Part shown: positions 6,539 through 14,990 of the stretch, piece after piece
Position numbering within the stretch: position 1 is the stretch's first letter
Layout of the letters: each line of letters opens with the position of its first letter
Origin: JAVBOV01 sp031550205
GTDB lineage: Bacteria; Pseudomonadota; Alphaproteobacteria; RF32; CAG-239
Length of the DNA stretch: 48,675 bases
Assembly (NCBI GenBank): GCA_031550205.1
Contig: JAVBOV010000011.1
Coordinates: 1-48,675, forward strand
Direction: 5' to 3'
Made by a program: the position numbers and the translations under genes
Notes under the pieces: generated by a model
What the model saw: only the letters and a program-made list of their open reading frames with translations
Databases searched by the model: none
Told to the model about the DNA's origin: nothing

Positions 6539-7207
6539 TCATAAAAATAAAAATGCAACCACAATAGCAGCCGCCGAAATTGCCGGACCATAAGCCCCTT
6601 CGCGCCTGCGTTTGACAAGTGCATAAATAAAGAACAAAACGGTGGAAAGGATAATCACATACAAAAGCTTTTCCAAACCAAACCAGGCGCCGATTGCCGC
6701 CAGCAGCTTAACATCACCGCCGCCAAAGGCGTTTTGGTGTTTCCAAACCACAAACAAGCTTGCAATAAGCGGCAGAAAATATCCGCCAATAGCGCCGATA
6801 ACGCTCTCTCCCGAACCCACCCAAACGCTCACAAACACCGCATAAGCAAAACCCAAAATAAGCAGCGGAATGGTCAAAACATCCGGCAAAAGATACATGC
6901 GCGCATCAATCTCAGAGAGCAAAAACAAAGACCAGAAAAAGAACAAATACCAGGCAATGTGTTCCGTCCCAAACTTATACGCCGCCAAATAACTGATGCC
7001 TGAAACCACAAACCCATAAACCACGCTGCGCCACGCCAGCTTTTTAGTAAGAACTGAATGCCTGGCTCTCTTGGCCTTCGGCTTTTTCGCAATCTTAAAC
7101 AAACTCCAAACCGCCACCGCAGCCGTCGCCGGCATAAACTTCTCAAACTTCCTGGCCATCGCCGGCACAAGCATCCCAAACAAAAACCCATAAACCGCAT
7201 ATATCAT
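6539..7207 (-). CDS. Prepilin peptidase, A24 family, catalytic domain only
   Basis: A 222-residue polytopic membrane aspartyl protease of the type IV prepilin peptidase family. Both catalytic aspartates are visible: SEIDARMYLLPD (first Asp, with the LPD that follows it in this family) and FGGGDVKLLAAIG (the GxGD motif). The N-terminal cysteine-rich methyltransferase domain of classical PilD is absent, as in TadV/CpaA-type peptidases. It would cleave leader peptides of pilin-like proteins at the inner membrane, but no pilin or pilus assembly genes lie in the window. TAGGAG precedes the ATG by 7 bases. Co-transcription with the channel gene is likely. Confidence 0.88.
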   Translation of the reverse strand: MIYAVYGFLFGMLVPAMARKFEKFMPATAAVAVWSLFKIAKKPKAKRARHSVLTKKLAWRSVVYGFVVSGISYLAAYKFGTEHIAWYLFFFWSLFLLSEIDARMYLLPDVLTIPLLILGFAYAVFVSVWVGSGESVIGAIGGYFLPLIASLFVVWKHQNAFGGGDVKLLAAIGAWFGLEKLLYVIILSTVLFFIYALVKRRREGAYGPAISAAAIVVAFLFL

Positions 7208-7569
7208 AAAAAAACTCCTACCTTGTCATTGCGAGGCAACGCCGAAGCAATCCAGTCAAACCATCCATCCTTGTCATTCCAGCGAAAGCTGGAATCCAGG
7301 TCAAACAACCCATCAATATTGTTCCTCAAACCCAATCTATATCACCTCGAGCCCCTTAATGTCATCTCGAGCTGAATCGCGACATAGCGTAGCGAAGACG
7401 GATGTCGAGAGATCCAGAACAACCAACAATCCTTATCCACCATACCCCAAATTTATTAAAACGAGTTTAACCTCCCTTGCCAACAACAAAACGATTGCAA
7501 AAACCCCAAAAATGTGCTACCCATAGCCTCAATCAATTATCATTATGTAAAACCTAAAAAAATATTTAT
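7208..7569. other. 362 bp gap filled with short palindromic repeats
   Basis: Contains GTCATTGCGAGGC...GAAGCAATCCAG (about 7226-7256), GTCATTCCAGCGAAAGCTGG followed by AATCCAGG (7273-7302) and the 7360-7416 GTCATCTCGAGC element. A possible promoter for the next gene (TTGCAA 7495-7500, N17, TACCCA 7518-7523) follows. No gene is visible. Confidence 0.6.
7360..7416. repeat. GTCATCTCGAGC...GATGTCGAGAGA palindromic element, copy 2
   Basis: Closely similar to the copy at 699-753, including the inner AGCGAAGACGGATGTCGAGA stretch. Confidence 0.75.
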
Positions 7570-8097
7570 ATGAAAACTATTATTATTTATTTTATTGCAA
7601 TTGCTTCAGCCATTCTAATAATCTATCTGGCAATCTGTTATGTTGAACGTAGGCGCTCGAAAAAAAACCGCCCTATCCCTTCAAAGCCCAAACCTATCGT
7701 ATCAGAAACGCAAATCAACGGCGTAACCAAATACGCGCCTGAAAATGCCTCTCTACCGAACGCCCAGGTTGAAGTCTTTGACGAACTATGGAACATAACC
7801 ATAACTTTGAACGAAACCCATAGCATGTATTTTTATCTCTTACGTAGAAAAGAAGATAAGCTTACTTTGGTTAGGAAAGATGGAAAGCTCATAGGCTGTC
7901 TTGACGGAACAGAAGTTTCTTTTTCCATGCTTCCCGGCATGAAGCATTCCATCAACGGAAACTCTCCTGCCCCGGCTAATGTTGAATTTTTCTCTAATGA
8001 AGTAGCACACGTCTATGTTACCGAATTAAGACCGTATGATCACAAAAGAATGCATTATCATAGCCTGGTTACCCCTTGCGGCATACCAACAAGCTAA
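7570..8097 (+). CDS. Hypothetical protein with one N-terminal membrane segment
   Basis: The 175-residue protein is not assigned to a family. It has a hydrophobic N-terminus (residues 3-25, then the basic ERRRSKKN), so it is probably anchored with the rest in the cytoplasm. The soluble part has beta-rich stretches such as MYFYLLRRKEDKLTLVRKDG and a His-rich end (YDHKRMHYHSL). The leader is A/T-rich with no Shine-Dalgarno sequence (CCTAAAAAAATATTTAT then ATG), like those at 11612, 11970, 12636 and 22935. It is followed by a clear terminator. The N-terminus resembles that of the protein at 22935 (MKTI then a long hydrophobic run). Confidence 0.7.
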   Translation: MKTIIIYFIAIASAILIIYLAICYVERRRSKKNRPIPSKPKPIVSETQINGVTKYAPENASLPNAQVEVFDELWNITITLNETHSMYFYLLRRKEDKLTLVRKDGKLIGCLDGTEVSFSMLPGMKHSINGNSPAPANVEFFSNEVAHVYVTELRPYDHKRMHYHSLVTPCGIPTS

Positions 8098-8101
8098 AAA
8101 C

Positions 8102-8125
8102 AAAATCGCCCCTCCGGGCGATTTT
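8102..8125. terminator. Bidirectional intrinsic terminator
   Basis: AAAATCGCCC-CTCC-GGGCGATTTT, a 10 bp stem with flanking A and T tracts. It sits between the convergent hypothetical gene and htpG. Confidence 0.9.
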
Positions 8126-8139
8126 TGCATTATAAGCCT

Positions 8140-9951
8140 TTACATCCCCTTCAAAATATACTCGCTCAACTTCTCGGCAAAAAAGCTCGGGTCTGAAATC
8201 GCCTCGCCTTCGGCAATTTTAGCCTGGTCCATCAACATCTTCGCCACTTCTTCAATCTTTGCAGCATCGTCAATTTCGCTAAGCTTAATAATCAGCGGAT
8301 GATACGGGTTAATCTCCAAAACCCTGGAACTGCCCAAAGCAACCTGCTGGTTATGATTCTTCATCAGCCTCTCCAAATGAATGCTCATCTGCCCGTCTTC
8401 CACCGTCAAACTCACCGGACTTTTAGAAAGCTTTTCTGTTGCCCTCACCTTACCCACTTCGTTTTTAAACATCTCTGTCAGCCTGTCAATCAGCTTTTGT
8501 AAAGAGCCTTCCTCGGCCTTCTTTCCTTTGCGCTCAAAGCTCAAATCAATCTCGGCGCTGTTCACATGTTTCAAGGCAAAATCCTTATACTTACCCAGCG
8601 TCTGCACCCAAAACTCATCAATCGGGTCGGTCAAAAGCAAAACCTCAATGCCTTTTTCCTTAAAAGCTTCCAATTGCGGATTATTCGCCAAAACCTTAAC
8701 ATCATCTCCGGTAATATAATAAATGGACTTCTGCCCTTCCTTGGCTCTTTCCATATATTTATCCAGCGAGGTAAACATCTCTAAACTGTGCGTAGTGTTA
8801 AACCTGCACAAACCGGCAATCTCCTCCCGATTCGCCAAATCCTCATAAATGCCTTCCTTAAACGCCGTGCCAAAGGCTTTCCAAAACACCAAATAATCTT
8901 CTTCGTTTTTAGCCTTGTTTTTCAACTCTTTCAAAACCCGCGTCACAATCGCATTCTTAATCTTGGCAATCAAAACGTTGTGCTGCAGCATCTCCCTGGA
9001 AATATTAAGCGGCAAATCCGCGCTGTCCACCACGCCCTTCACAAAACGCAGATAATGCGGCAAAAGCTCTTCCACCGCGTCTGAAACAAAAACCTTTTTA
9101 ACATAAAGCTTCAAACTCTGCTTGCGGTCCGGCTGAAACAAATCATACGGCGGGGTTGATGGAATATATAAAAGCCCCGTATACTCAATGTTTCCCTCCG
9201 CCTTAAAATGCAGCGTCAGCCAAGGCTCGTCAAAGTTTTTGGAAACATGATGATAAAATTCCACATATTGTTTTTGCGTAATATCCGCCTTATGCCGCGC
9301 CCAAATCGCCGAAGCGGTGTTAACCTGTTCAATTCCCGCTTTACCCAAATCAAGCTCAATCGGATATTCCACATGGTCGGAATAAGTGCGAATAATATGG
9401 CGCAGCTCAATCGTGTCTAAAAAGTTCTTGTCTCCGTCTTTTAAAAAGAGCTTAATCTCCGTTCCGGCCTGCTTCTTTTCAGCCTCTTTAATCTCAAAGC
9501 CCGAAACCCCATCCGATGTCCACTTATAAGCCTGTTCCTCATCCGCTCTTTTGGTCAAAATCTCAACCTTGGAAGCCACCATAAAAGCCGAATAAAATCC
9601 AACGCCGAACTGACCGATTAAATTCATCATTGAGCCGTTGTCCTTGGCATTGTTCACAAACTCCGCCGTGCCCGATTTGGCAATCGTGCCTAAATGGTTC
9701 ACCAAATCATCCCTGTTCATCCCGATTCCATTATCGGAAATAATCAAGCATTGCTCTTCAACATTTGGAATAACGGTAATTTTCAACTCTCCGTGCGGTT
9801 TAACCTTCTTGTCCATCAAGCTCATATATTTAAGCTTATCGCAAGCATCAGAGGCGTTGGAAATAAGCTCTCTAAGGAATATATATTTCTCGGAATATAA
9901 AGAATTAATCACAATATCTAAAAGTTTACTGACTTCGGCTTTAAATTTCAT
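8140..9951 (-). CDS. htpG: Chaperone HtpG (Hsp90)
   Basis: A 603-residue Hsp90. GHKL ATPase motifs are in the N-terminal domain: ELISNASDACDKL, DNGIGMNRDDL and GQFGVGFYSAFMVA. The middle domain includes LPLNISREMLQ, and a C-terminal dimerisation region ends at residue 603. It is an ATP-dependent cytoplasmic chaperone, often heat-induced. The ATG at 9951 is preceded by AGGAGGAAAG. A TTG six codons upstream is in frame but would place the ribosome site inside the gene. It is divergent from the PfkB kinase gene with 77 bases between. Confidence 0.97.
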   Translation of the reverse strand: MKFKAEVSKLLDIVINSLYSEKYIFLRELISNASDACDKLKYMSLMDKKVKPHGELKITVIPNVEEQCLIISDNGIGMNRDDLVNHLGTIAKSGTAEFVNNAKDNGSMMNLIGQFGVGFYSAFMVASKVEILTKRADEEQAYKWTSDGVSGFEIKEAEKKQAGTEIKLFLKDGDKNFLDTIELRHIIRTYSDHVEYPIELDLGKAGIEQVNTASAIWARHKADITQKQYVEFYHHVSKNFDEPWLTLHFKAEGNIEYTGLLYIPSTPPYDLFQPDRKQSLKLYVKKVFVSDAVEELLPHYLRFVKGVVDSADLPLNISREMLQHNVLIAKIKNAIVTRVLKELKNKAKNEEDYLVFWKAFGTAFKEGIYEDLANREEIAGLCRFNTTHSLEMFTSLDKYMERAKEGQKSIYYITGDDVKVLANNPQLEAFKEKGIEVLLLTDPIDEFWVQTLGKYKDFALKHVNSAEIDLSFERKGKKAEEGSLQKLIDRLTEMFKNEVGKVRATEKLSKSPVSLTVEDGQMSIHLERLMKNHNQQVALGSSRVLEINPYHPLIIKLSEIDDAAKIEEVAKMLMDQAKIAEGEAISDPSFFAEKLSEYILKGM

Positions 9952-10028
9952 CTTGCTTTCCTCCTGCAACTAAGTTAGGAATTAGTTTACATTTTTGCAA
10001 TAGGTTTGCATCAGGAAGGACAAAAGTT

Positions 10029-11033
10029 ATGCATAAAGATTTATACGATGTGGTCGGCATCGGCAATGCCATTGTCGACGTTCTGGCCAAAGTCGGCGAC
10101 GGTTTCTTAAAAGAAAGAAACTTAAACAAAGGCACCATGACCTTGGTAGACGCCGCACAGGCCGGAAACATTTATAAAGACATCATCGCCGAGCGCGAGG
10201 TTTCCGGCGGTTCGGTTGCCAACACCGTGGCCGGCATTGCATCGCTTGGCGGCACTCCGGCTTTCATCGGCAAAGTCCATGACGATGAACTTGGCAAAGC
10301 CTTCCGCAGAGACATCGGCGCCAGCGGCGTAGATTTCTTCACCCAGCCCCTAAAGCAGGGTCCATCCACCGCCCGCAGCGTCATCTTAGTCACTCCTGAT
10401 GCCGAGCGCTCCATGTTCACCTATCTTGGCGCCTCAACACTGCTTTCTCCTGAAGATATTGACGAAGAAATCATTAAATCAACCAATATCCTATATCTGG
10501 AAGGCTACCTCTGGGACAGCGCCAAAGAAGCCATGATTAAGGCCTGCGAATTTGCCAAACTTCACGGCAAAACCGTGGCTTTTTCACTCTCCGACCCCTT
10601 TTGCGTAAAACGTTATAAGAATGAATTTTTACCTTTCATCAAAGAATATGTCACCATTCTCTTTGCCAATGAAGAGGAAATCAAGTCTCTATATGAAAAA
10701 CAAGACCTGTTTGAAACTCTGGATCTGGTCAAGCACGACTGTTTAGTCGCTGCCGTAACCCGAAGCTCTAAAGGCTCGGTTGTGGTTTCCGGCAAAAGCA
10801 AAACTTTTGTAGACGCTGAAGAAGTTGAAAACGCGGTTGACACCACCGGCGCCGGAGATCTGTATGCCGCCGGTTTCTTATACGCTTTTTCTCAGGGTCG
10901 TTCCTTAAACACCTGCGCCATTGTCGGCGGAATTGCCGCTGCTGAAATAATTTCTCACTATGGCGCCCGCCCTGAGGTTTCGCTAAGAGGCTTCGTCAGA
11001 AACAAGCTAAAACAATACGGCAAAATTATATAA
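10029..11033 (+). CDS. PfkB-family carbohydrate kinase, probable adenosine kinase
   Basis: A 334-residue ribokinase-fold enzyme. Signature 1 is GGSVANTVAGIASLGG with GKVHDDELG. Signature 2 is DTTGAGDLYAAGFLYA, holding the catalytic Asp and anion hole. The N-terminus YDVVGIGNAIVDVLAKV matches the bacterial adenosine kinases common in alphaproteobacteria, which phosphorylate adenosine to AMP for purine salvage. Another nucleoside or sugar substrate cannot be excluded by eye. AGGAAGGAC precedes the ATG. Confidence 0.85.
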   Translation: MHKDLYDVVGIGNAIVDVLAKVGDGFLKERNLNKGTMTLVDAAQAGNIYKDIIAEREVSGGSVANTVAGIASLGGTPAFIGKVHDDELGKAFRRDIGASGVDFFTQPLKQGPSTARSVILVTPDAERSMFTYLGASTLLSPEDIDEEIIKSTNILYLEGYLWDSAKEAMIKACEFAKLHGKTVAFSLSDPFCVKRYKNEFLPFIKEYVTILFANEEEIKSLYEKQDLFETLDLVKHDCLVAAVTRSSKGSVVVSGKSKTFVDAEEVENAVDTTGAGDLYAAGFLYAFSQGRSLNTCAIVGGIAAAEIISHYGARPEVSLRGFVRNKLKQYGKII

Positions 11034-11168
11034 AACCAGTCAATATGCTTTGCATATTGACGCAGGAAGCGTCATCCTGAAATTTTGCAGAGCGGATGTC
11101 GAACTATGCGAGACGCGAGCGAATGCAAAATGAAGGATCCATTCCTTATTTAAAACCAGTCAATATGC
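11034..11168. repeat. Direct repeat and palindromic element after the PfkB gene
   Basis: AAAACCAGTCAATATGC occurs twice (from about 11034 and 11153). The first copy extends into a hairpin, GTCAATATGC-TTT-GCATATTGAC. Between them lies GTCATCCTGAAATTTTGCA...TGCAAAATGAAGGATCC, an imperfect palindrome. The direct repeats bracket the palindrome, as if it had been inserted. Confidence 0.6.
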
Positions 11169-11179
11169 CGCTGACCACA

Positions 11180-11212
11180 AAAAAAGGCTTCGTTAAAAAC
11201 GAAGCCTTTTTT
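11180..11212. terminator. Bidirectional intrinsic terminator
   Basis: A 15 bp stem AAAAAAGGCTTCGTT / AACGAAGCCTTTTTT with an AAA loop, between the PfkB kinase gene and the convergent membrane-protein gene. Confidence 0.93.
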
Positions 11213-11213
11213 A

Positions 11214-11612
11214 TCATTTCCTGGCACTGCTATATGCAATTTTGGCAACAATAATATCCAAAAACACCAAACCGACTGCCGGGATCAAAGCCATTGGAAT
11301 CACAACTTGATCAAACAGCGTTTTATATACCCTATAATCTCCGCTTTGAACTCCCGCAGAAAACGGACCCCAGAGACAATATCCGAATACTGCCCAGACA
11401 ATAAGCCTTGTCCACCAAGTATAATCTGCCCCGGCATAACAAACTCCGAACCTGCTCTCAGGATAAAGCCTTGCAGATTTTGCCGTAAATACTCCAAGCA
11501 CAACAAAGTGCGCAATTACCAAAACAACCAGAAATATAAGCGCATTTATAGGAACTTCGTACTTCCAGCAATATAAAAACCTTTCAAAGAAGGTTTGCTC
11601 AATCATTTTCAT
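11214..11612 (-). CDS. Hypothetical membrane protein, about three helices
   Basis: The 132-residue protein is not recognised. Hydrophobic segments lie at about residues 22-43, 66-84 and 100-122, with a tyrosine/tryptophan-rich stretch CYAGADYTWWTRLIVWAVFG between. It ends close to a strong terminator and follows the 112-residue membrane protein by 19 bases, so the two are probably co-transcribed. The leader contains TTAATTACTTAAAAAAATG and no Shine-Dalgarno sequence. Confidence 0.65.
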   Translation of the reverse strand: MKMIEQTFFERFLYCWKYEVPINALIFLVVLVIAHFVVLGVFTAKSARLYPESRFGVCYAGADYTWWTRLIVWAVFGYCLWGPFSAGVQSGDYRVYKTLFDQVVIPMALIPAVGLVFLDIIVAKIAYSSARK

Positions 11613-11631
11613 AACTCATTTTTTTAAGTAA

Positions 11632-11970
11632 TTAATGCTTTTTCTTGTTTCTCTCGGCAATTTTTGTTGCAAAATAAATGAAGATTTTCTGCCACAAAAA
11701 ACCAAGTAGTATAACAATAACCACCGCCAATAAAATTTGATACCAGTTAAAAGAATCAAAATAAAATGAGCTCAGAAAACCGCCGATAAACGCCAAGAAG
11801 GCCTGAATCCATGCCAATCTCTTATACGCTTCTTTTCTTTTTGCAGAAATATAAGAGTACGACGTCCCGTCGGTTTTTTCATAAAAGTTTTTTATAATCG
11901 CAAAATCGGCAATAAATGCCAGCAATAAGGCCGCGGCATAAGCCGCCAAGATATAGATATAGCTTTCCAT
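11632..11970 (-). CDS. Hypothetical membrane protein, three helices
   Basis: The 112-residue protein is not recognised. Hydrophobic segments lie at about residues 5-25, 52-70 and 78-98, with a charged loop between the first two and a basic C-terminus (AERNKKKH). A strong promoter lies at 12012-12040. The leader is A/T-rich without a Shine-Dalgarno sequence. Confidence 0.65.
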   Translation of the reverse strand: MESYIYILAAYAAALLLAFIADFAIIKNFYEKTDGTSYSYISAKRKEAYKRLAWIQAFLAFIGGFLSSFYFDSFNWYQILLAVVIVILLGFLWQKIFIYFATKIAERNKKKH

Positions 11971-12011
11971 AATAATATTTTTTATAAGTTAATAATTAAA
12001 TTTACCCGTCT

Positions 12012-12040
12012 TTTATACTTCATTTAGACAAAACTGTCAA
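12012..12040 (-). promoter_or_regulatory. Predicted sigma-70 promoter for the 11970 gene
   Basis: TTGACA (12035-12040), a 17-base spacer and TATAAA (12012-12017) on the minus strand, 41 bases before the ATG. The -35 region lies in GACAAAACTGTC, repeated nearly exactly at 12715-12726. Confidence 0.65.
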
Positions 12041-12061
12041 TTATTTATCTCAACCCGCCAA

Positions 12062-12096
12062 AAAAAATCGTCTCCCGGAAATGGGAAACGATTTTT
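12062..12096 (-). terminator. Intrinsic terminator of the 12109-12636 gene
   Basis: AAAAATCGT pairs with ACGATTTTT, and the stem continues through TCCC/GGGA after one mismatch. It lies just 3' of the 175-residue gene on the minus strand. It separates that gene from the promoter at 12012-12040. Confidence 0.8.
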
Positions 12097-12108
12097 AAGA
12101 TAATCAAG

Positions 12109-12636
12109 CTATGACAAATTCCAAACAACACGAACATTACCGCTGGTGCTGCTCTTAGCGTTGCCGCTCACCGTGCCGATGTCCATAACGCAGACAAAAG
12201 CACTGTCCTCGTCATACTCCTCATGACACCAGTGCCTTCCGTTTCGCCATTTTTCAGCTTTTTTAACTCCATTTTCAAGCAAAACATCAATCGTTGCGTT
12301 AAATTTGGTTTTTTCAGCAAAAAATCTTCCGCAGTCGCCGTCAAAGTGCTTCATCAGCGAACCTTTTTTATCCGCCGCTGCCTTTAAAGCCATTTCCCAG
12401 TTTGATCTTTTTTCATATCCAAGAGCAACCGCTTTGCCGCCTAAAACAATAGCCTTAATATCGCTGCTTCGGCTGCGGATAAACTTGGCAATAACTTCTT
12501 CGGTTCCGTCCGCATTGCTGTACACCAGGGGCAGGTCTGTCGGAATAGGCATCACATCTTGTACGTTGCTCAAAAACTCAACTTTTTCTTCTTCACCCAA
12601 TTGAGCAAAAGCTTCTTCCACTTCTTTAACATTCAT
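12109..12636 (-). CDS. Hypothetical soluble protein
   Basis: The 175-residue protein is not recognised. The N-terminus is acidic and helical (EVEEAFAQLGEEEKVEFL). A middle segment IKAIVLGGKAVALGYEKRSNWEMALKAA follows, then a Cys/His/Trp-rich patch (KWRNGRHWCHEEYDEDSAFVC) and a Ser/Gly/Thr-rich end. There is no signal peptide or membrane segment. It has its own promoter and terminator, so it is a single-gene unit. The leader TTAATTTAAAAACGCAAAATT before the ATG has no Shine-Dalgarno sequence. Confidence 0.7.
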   Translation of the reverse strand: MNVKEVEEAFAQLGEEEKVEFLSNVQDVMPIPTDLPLVYSNADGTEEVIAKFIRSRSSDIKAIVLGGKAVALGYEKRSNWEMALKAAADKKGSLMKHFDGDCGRFFAEKTKFNATIDVLLENGVKKAEKWRNGRHWCHEEYDEDSAFVCVMDIGTVSGNAKSSTSGNVRVVWNLS

Positions 12637-12685
12637 AATTTTGCGTTTTTAAATTAATAGATACAATTATATTTTTAACCCGGCC

Positions 12686-12714
12686 ACAATAGCACATATA
12701 TCGCACTTTGTCTA
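12686..12714 (-). promoter_or_regulatory. Predicted sigma-70 promoter for the 12636 gene
   Basis: TAGACA (12709-12714), a 17-base spacer ending TGTGC, and TATTGT (12686-12691) on the minus strand. An overlapping TTGACA (12723-12728) lies within GACAAAAATGTC, the same motif as at 12027-12038. Confidence 0.5.
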
Positions 12715-12735
12715 GACAAAAATGTCAATTAATAT

Positions 12736-12771
12736 ACTCCTCCCCTTTCAAGGGGAGGCCGGGAGGGGTCA
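12736..12771. repeat. CCTCCCC-type palindrome
   Basis: CTCCTCCCCTTTCAAGGGGA followed by GGCCGGGAGGGGTC, between the 12636 gene and typA. Confidence 0.65.
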
Positions 12772-12862
12772 AACCAACCATCCTTAACAAAACTCTTGCA
12801 ACTTAAAATCAGAGTGTTATTTTCCGCCTCAGAAAACAGTAGAAAAACCGTCATTGCCCTTT

Positions 12863-12899
12863 TTCCCCTCCCCCTTTCAAGGGGGAGTTGGAGGGGGTC
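12863..12899. repeat. CCTCCCC-type palindrome upstream of typA
   Basis: CCCCTCCCCCTTTCAAGGGG followed by GAGTTGGAGGGGGTC. It ends about 35 bases before the typA ATG. An in-frame extension of typA would run through it and is not credible. Confidence 0.7.
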
Positions 12900-12934
12900 G
12901 GCAATCTCGGCAAATTTTAGAAAAGAACACCAAA

Positions 12935-14746
12935 ATGTTAAGAAATATTGCGATAATAGCCCACGTAGACCATGGTAAAACCACTCTCGTTGACGGGCTT
13001 TTAAAACAAAGCGGCACTTTCAGAGACAATCAGAAAGTGGCCGAATGCGCCATGGATTCCAACGAACTGGAACGCGAGCGCGGCATCACAATTTTATCAA
13101 AATGCACCTCCATTGACTGGCGCGGCACCCACATCAACATCGTCGACACTCCCGGCCACGCCGACTTCGGCGGCGAGGTTGAGCGCATTTTATCCATGGT
13201 CGACGGCGTGGTTTTGCTGGTCGACAGCTCTGAAGGCCCCATGCCCCAAACCAAATTTGTTCTCGGCAAAGCCCTTAAAGTCGGCTTAAAACCAATCGTG
13301 GTAATTAACAAAGTGGACAAACCCGACGCTAGAGTCGACCAGGTTTTAGACGAGGTTTTTGACCTCTTCTGCTCGCTTGAGGCTTCAGACGAACAGCTTG
13401 ACTTCCCCGTGCTCTATGCCTCCGGCCGCAACGGCTGGGCGGTAAGAGAACCCGACCATGAGAAAAAAGACCTCACCCCTCTGTTTGAAACCATTCTTTC
13501 CCACGTCAAAGCCCCAAGCTGCGAGCCAAACAAACCATTCTCCATGCTGGCCACCACCTTGGAAGCCGATAAATTCTTGGGACGCGTTTTAACCGGCAAA
13601 ATCTGGTCCGGCAAAGTTAAAATGGGCGAAACCGTAAAAGCCTTGAACATTGAAGGCAAAGAGGTTGACCGCTTCCGCATTTCCAAAATCTTAGCCTATA
13701 AAGGCTTGGTTCGCGAGGGCTTGGAAGAAGCCCGCGCCGGAGACATTGTAGCCTTGGCCGGAATGGGCAAAGCCACCGTTGCCGACACCATCTGCGCTCT
13801 TGAGGTAACCACCGCCATCAAAGCCCAGCCGATAGACCCGCCAACCTTGGCCATGACCTTCTCGGTTAACGATTCGCCTTTAGCCGGCCGCGAGGGAGAC
13901 AAAGTTACCTCCCGCGTAATTGGTGACCGCTTAAAAAAAGAAGCAGAGGGCAATGTTGCGCTAAAAATCTCTGAAACCAATGCCAAAGACGCCTTTGAGG
14001 TTGCCGGCCGCGGCGAACTGCAGCTCGGCGTTTTAATCGAGACCATGCGCCGTGAAGGCTTTGAGCTCTCAATCTCTCGTCCCCGCGTGCTGATGAAGAG
14101 GGATGAACACAATCAATTGTTAGAGCCGTTTGAAGAAGTTGTGGTCGATGTTGATGAAGAATTTTCCGGCGCCGTGGTAGAAAAGCTTGGCCGCCGCCGC
14201 GCCGAACTCCAAGAAATGATTCCCTCTCAAATCGGCAACAAAGTAAGGCTGATTTTTCACGCCCCTTCCCGCGGCTTAATCGGTTATTATTCAGAATTCT
14301 TAACCGACACCCGCGGCACCGGCGTAATGAACCGTCTGTTTTATAAATATGCCCCCTATAAGGGCGATATTGAAGGCCGCCGCAACGGCGCATTGGTCTC
14401 ATCTGAAACCGGAACCGCCGTGGCTTATGCCCTATGGAAGCTGGAAGACCGCGGCCCCATGTTCATTGAGCACAATACTCCGGTATATGTCGGCATGATA
14501 ATCGGTGAACACACCAAATCCAACGACTTGGAGGTCAACCCGACCAAAACCAAGCAGCTCACCAACATCCGCGCCGCCGGCAAAGACGAGGCCATCAACT
14601 TAACCCCGCCCAGAAAACTGCCGCTGGAAGAAGCCCTGTCTTACATTGAGGACGACGAACTCTTAGAAGTAACCCCCAAAAGCCTGCGGCTGCGCAAAAA
14701 AATCCTCGACCCCCACCTGCGCAAGCGCGCCAACAAAGTAGATTAA
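12935..14746 (+). CDS. typA: Ribosome-associated GTPase TypA/BipA
   Basis: A 603-residue translational GTPase of the EF-G/LepA superfamily, acting on the ribosome during stress and 50S assembly. G motifs are clear: AHVDHGKTTLV (P-loop, residues 9-19), RERGIT (switch I), DTPGHADFGG and NKVDKPDAR. The BipA-specific C-terminal half includes PSRGLIGY, GAGKDEAINLTPP and LSYIEDDELLEVTP. The ATG at 12935 gives the usual family length and MLRNIAIIAHVDHGK. The ribosome site is weak (AGAAAAG). An upstream ATG at 12854 would add 27 residues encoded by a palindromic repeat. Confidence 0.96.
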   Translation: MLRNIAIIAHVDHGKTTLVDGLLKQSGTFRDNQKVAECAMDSNELERERGITILSKCTSIDWRGTHINIVDTPGHADFGGEVERILSMVDGVVLLVDSSEGPMPQTKFVLGKALKVGLKPIVVINKVDKPDARVDQVLDEVFDLFCSLEASDEQLDFPVLYASGRNGWAVREPDHEKKDLTPLFETILSHVKAPSCEPNKPFSMLATTLEADKFLGRVLTGKIWSGKVKMGETVKALNIEGKEVDRFRISKILAYKGLVREGLEEARAGDIVALAGMGKATVADTICALEVTTAIKAQPIDPPTLAMTFSVNDSPLAGREGDKVTSRVIGDRLKKEAEGNVALKISETNAKDAFEVAGRGELQLGVLIETMRREGFELSISRPRVLMKRDEHNQLLEPFEEVVVDVDEEFSGAVVEKLGRRRAELQEMIPSQIGNKVRLIFHAPSRGLIGYYSEFLTDTRGTGVMNRLFYKYAPYKGDIEGRRNGALVSSETGTAVAYALWKLEDRGPMFIEHNTPVYVGMIIGEHTKSNDLEVNPTKTKQLTNIRAAGKDEAINLTPPRKLPLEEALSYIEDDELLEVTPKSLRLRKKILDPHLRKRANKVD

Positions 14747-14756
14747 CACCAAATAC

Positions 14757-14837
14757 TGTCATTCCAGAAAAATTTTTCAATTTTTCTCTGTCGACCTCAG
14801 GGAGCAGAGATAAAAAAATTGTAAAATTTTATCTGGG
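14757..14837. repeat. CCAGAAAAATTTTTC hairpin element, copy 1
   Basis: CCAGAAAAATTTTTCAATTT and onward to CTCTG pairs imperfectly with CAGAGAT...ATCTGG. The first ~55 bases are almost identical to those at 39724-39807. Confidence 0.75.
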
Positions 14838-14990
14838 AGTCGATAGTTGGCGATTGACGAGCCTGAAAGGCGAAGACAGAGCCCTACGAGACGAAAGGGG
14901 CACTTTAGGGAATTTACAATCCAGGATAAATCAGTCTTATCTTTCTCTGGATCTCTCGACAAGCTCGAGATGACAAAACCCCTCTTTCCC

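Noticed and set aside
12854..12934. N-terminal extension of TypA
   Set aside because: Encoded by a CCTCCCC palindrome; TypA family proteins begin near the MLRNIAIIAHVDHGK start.
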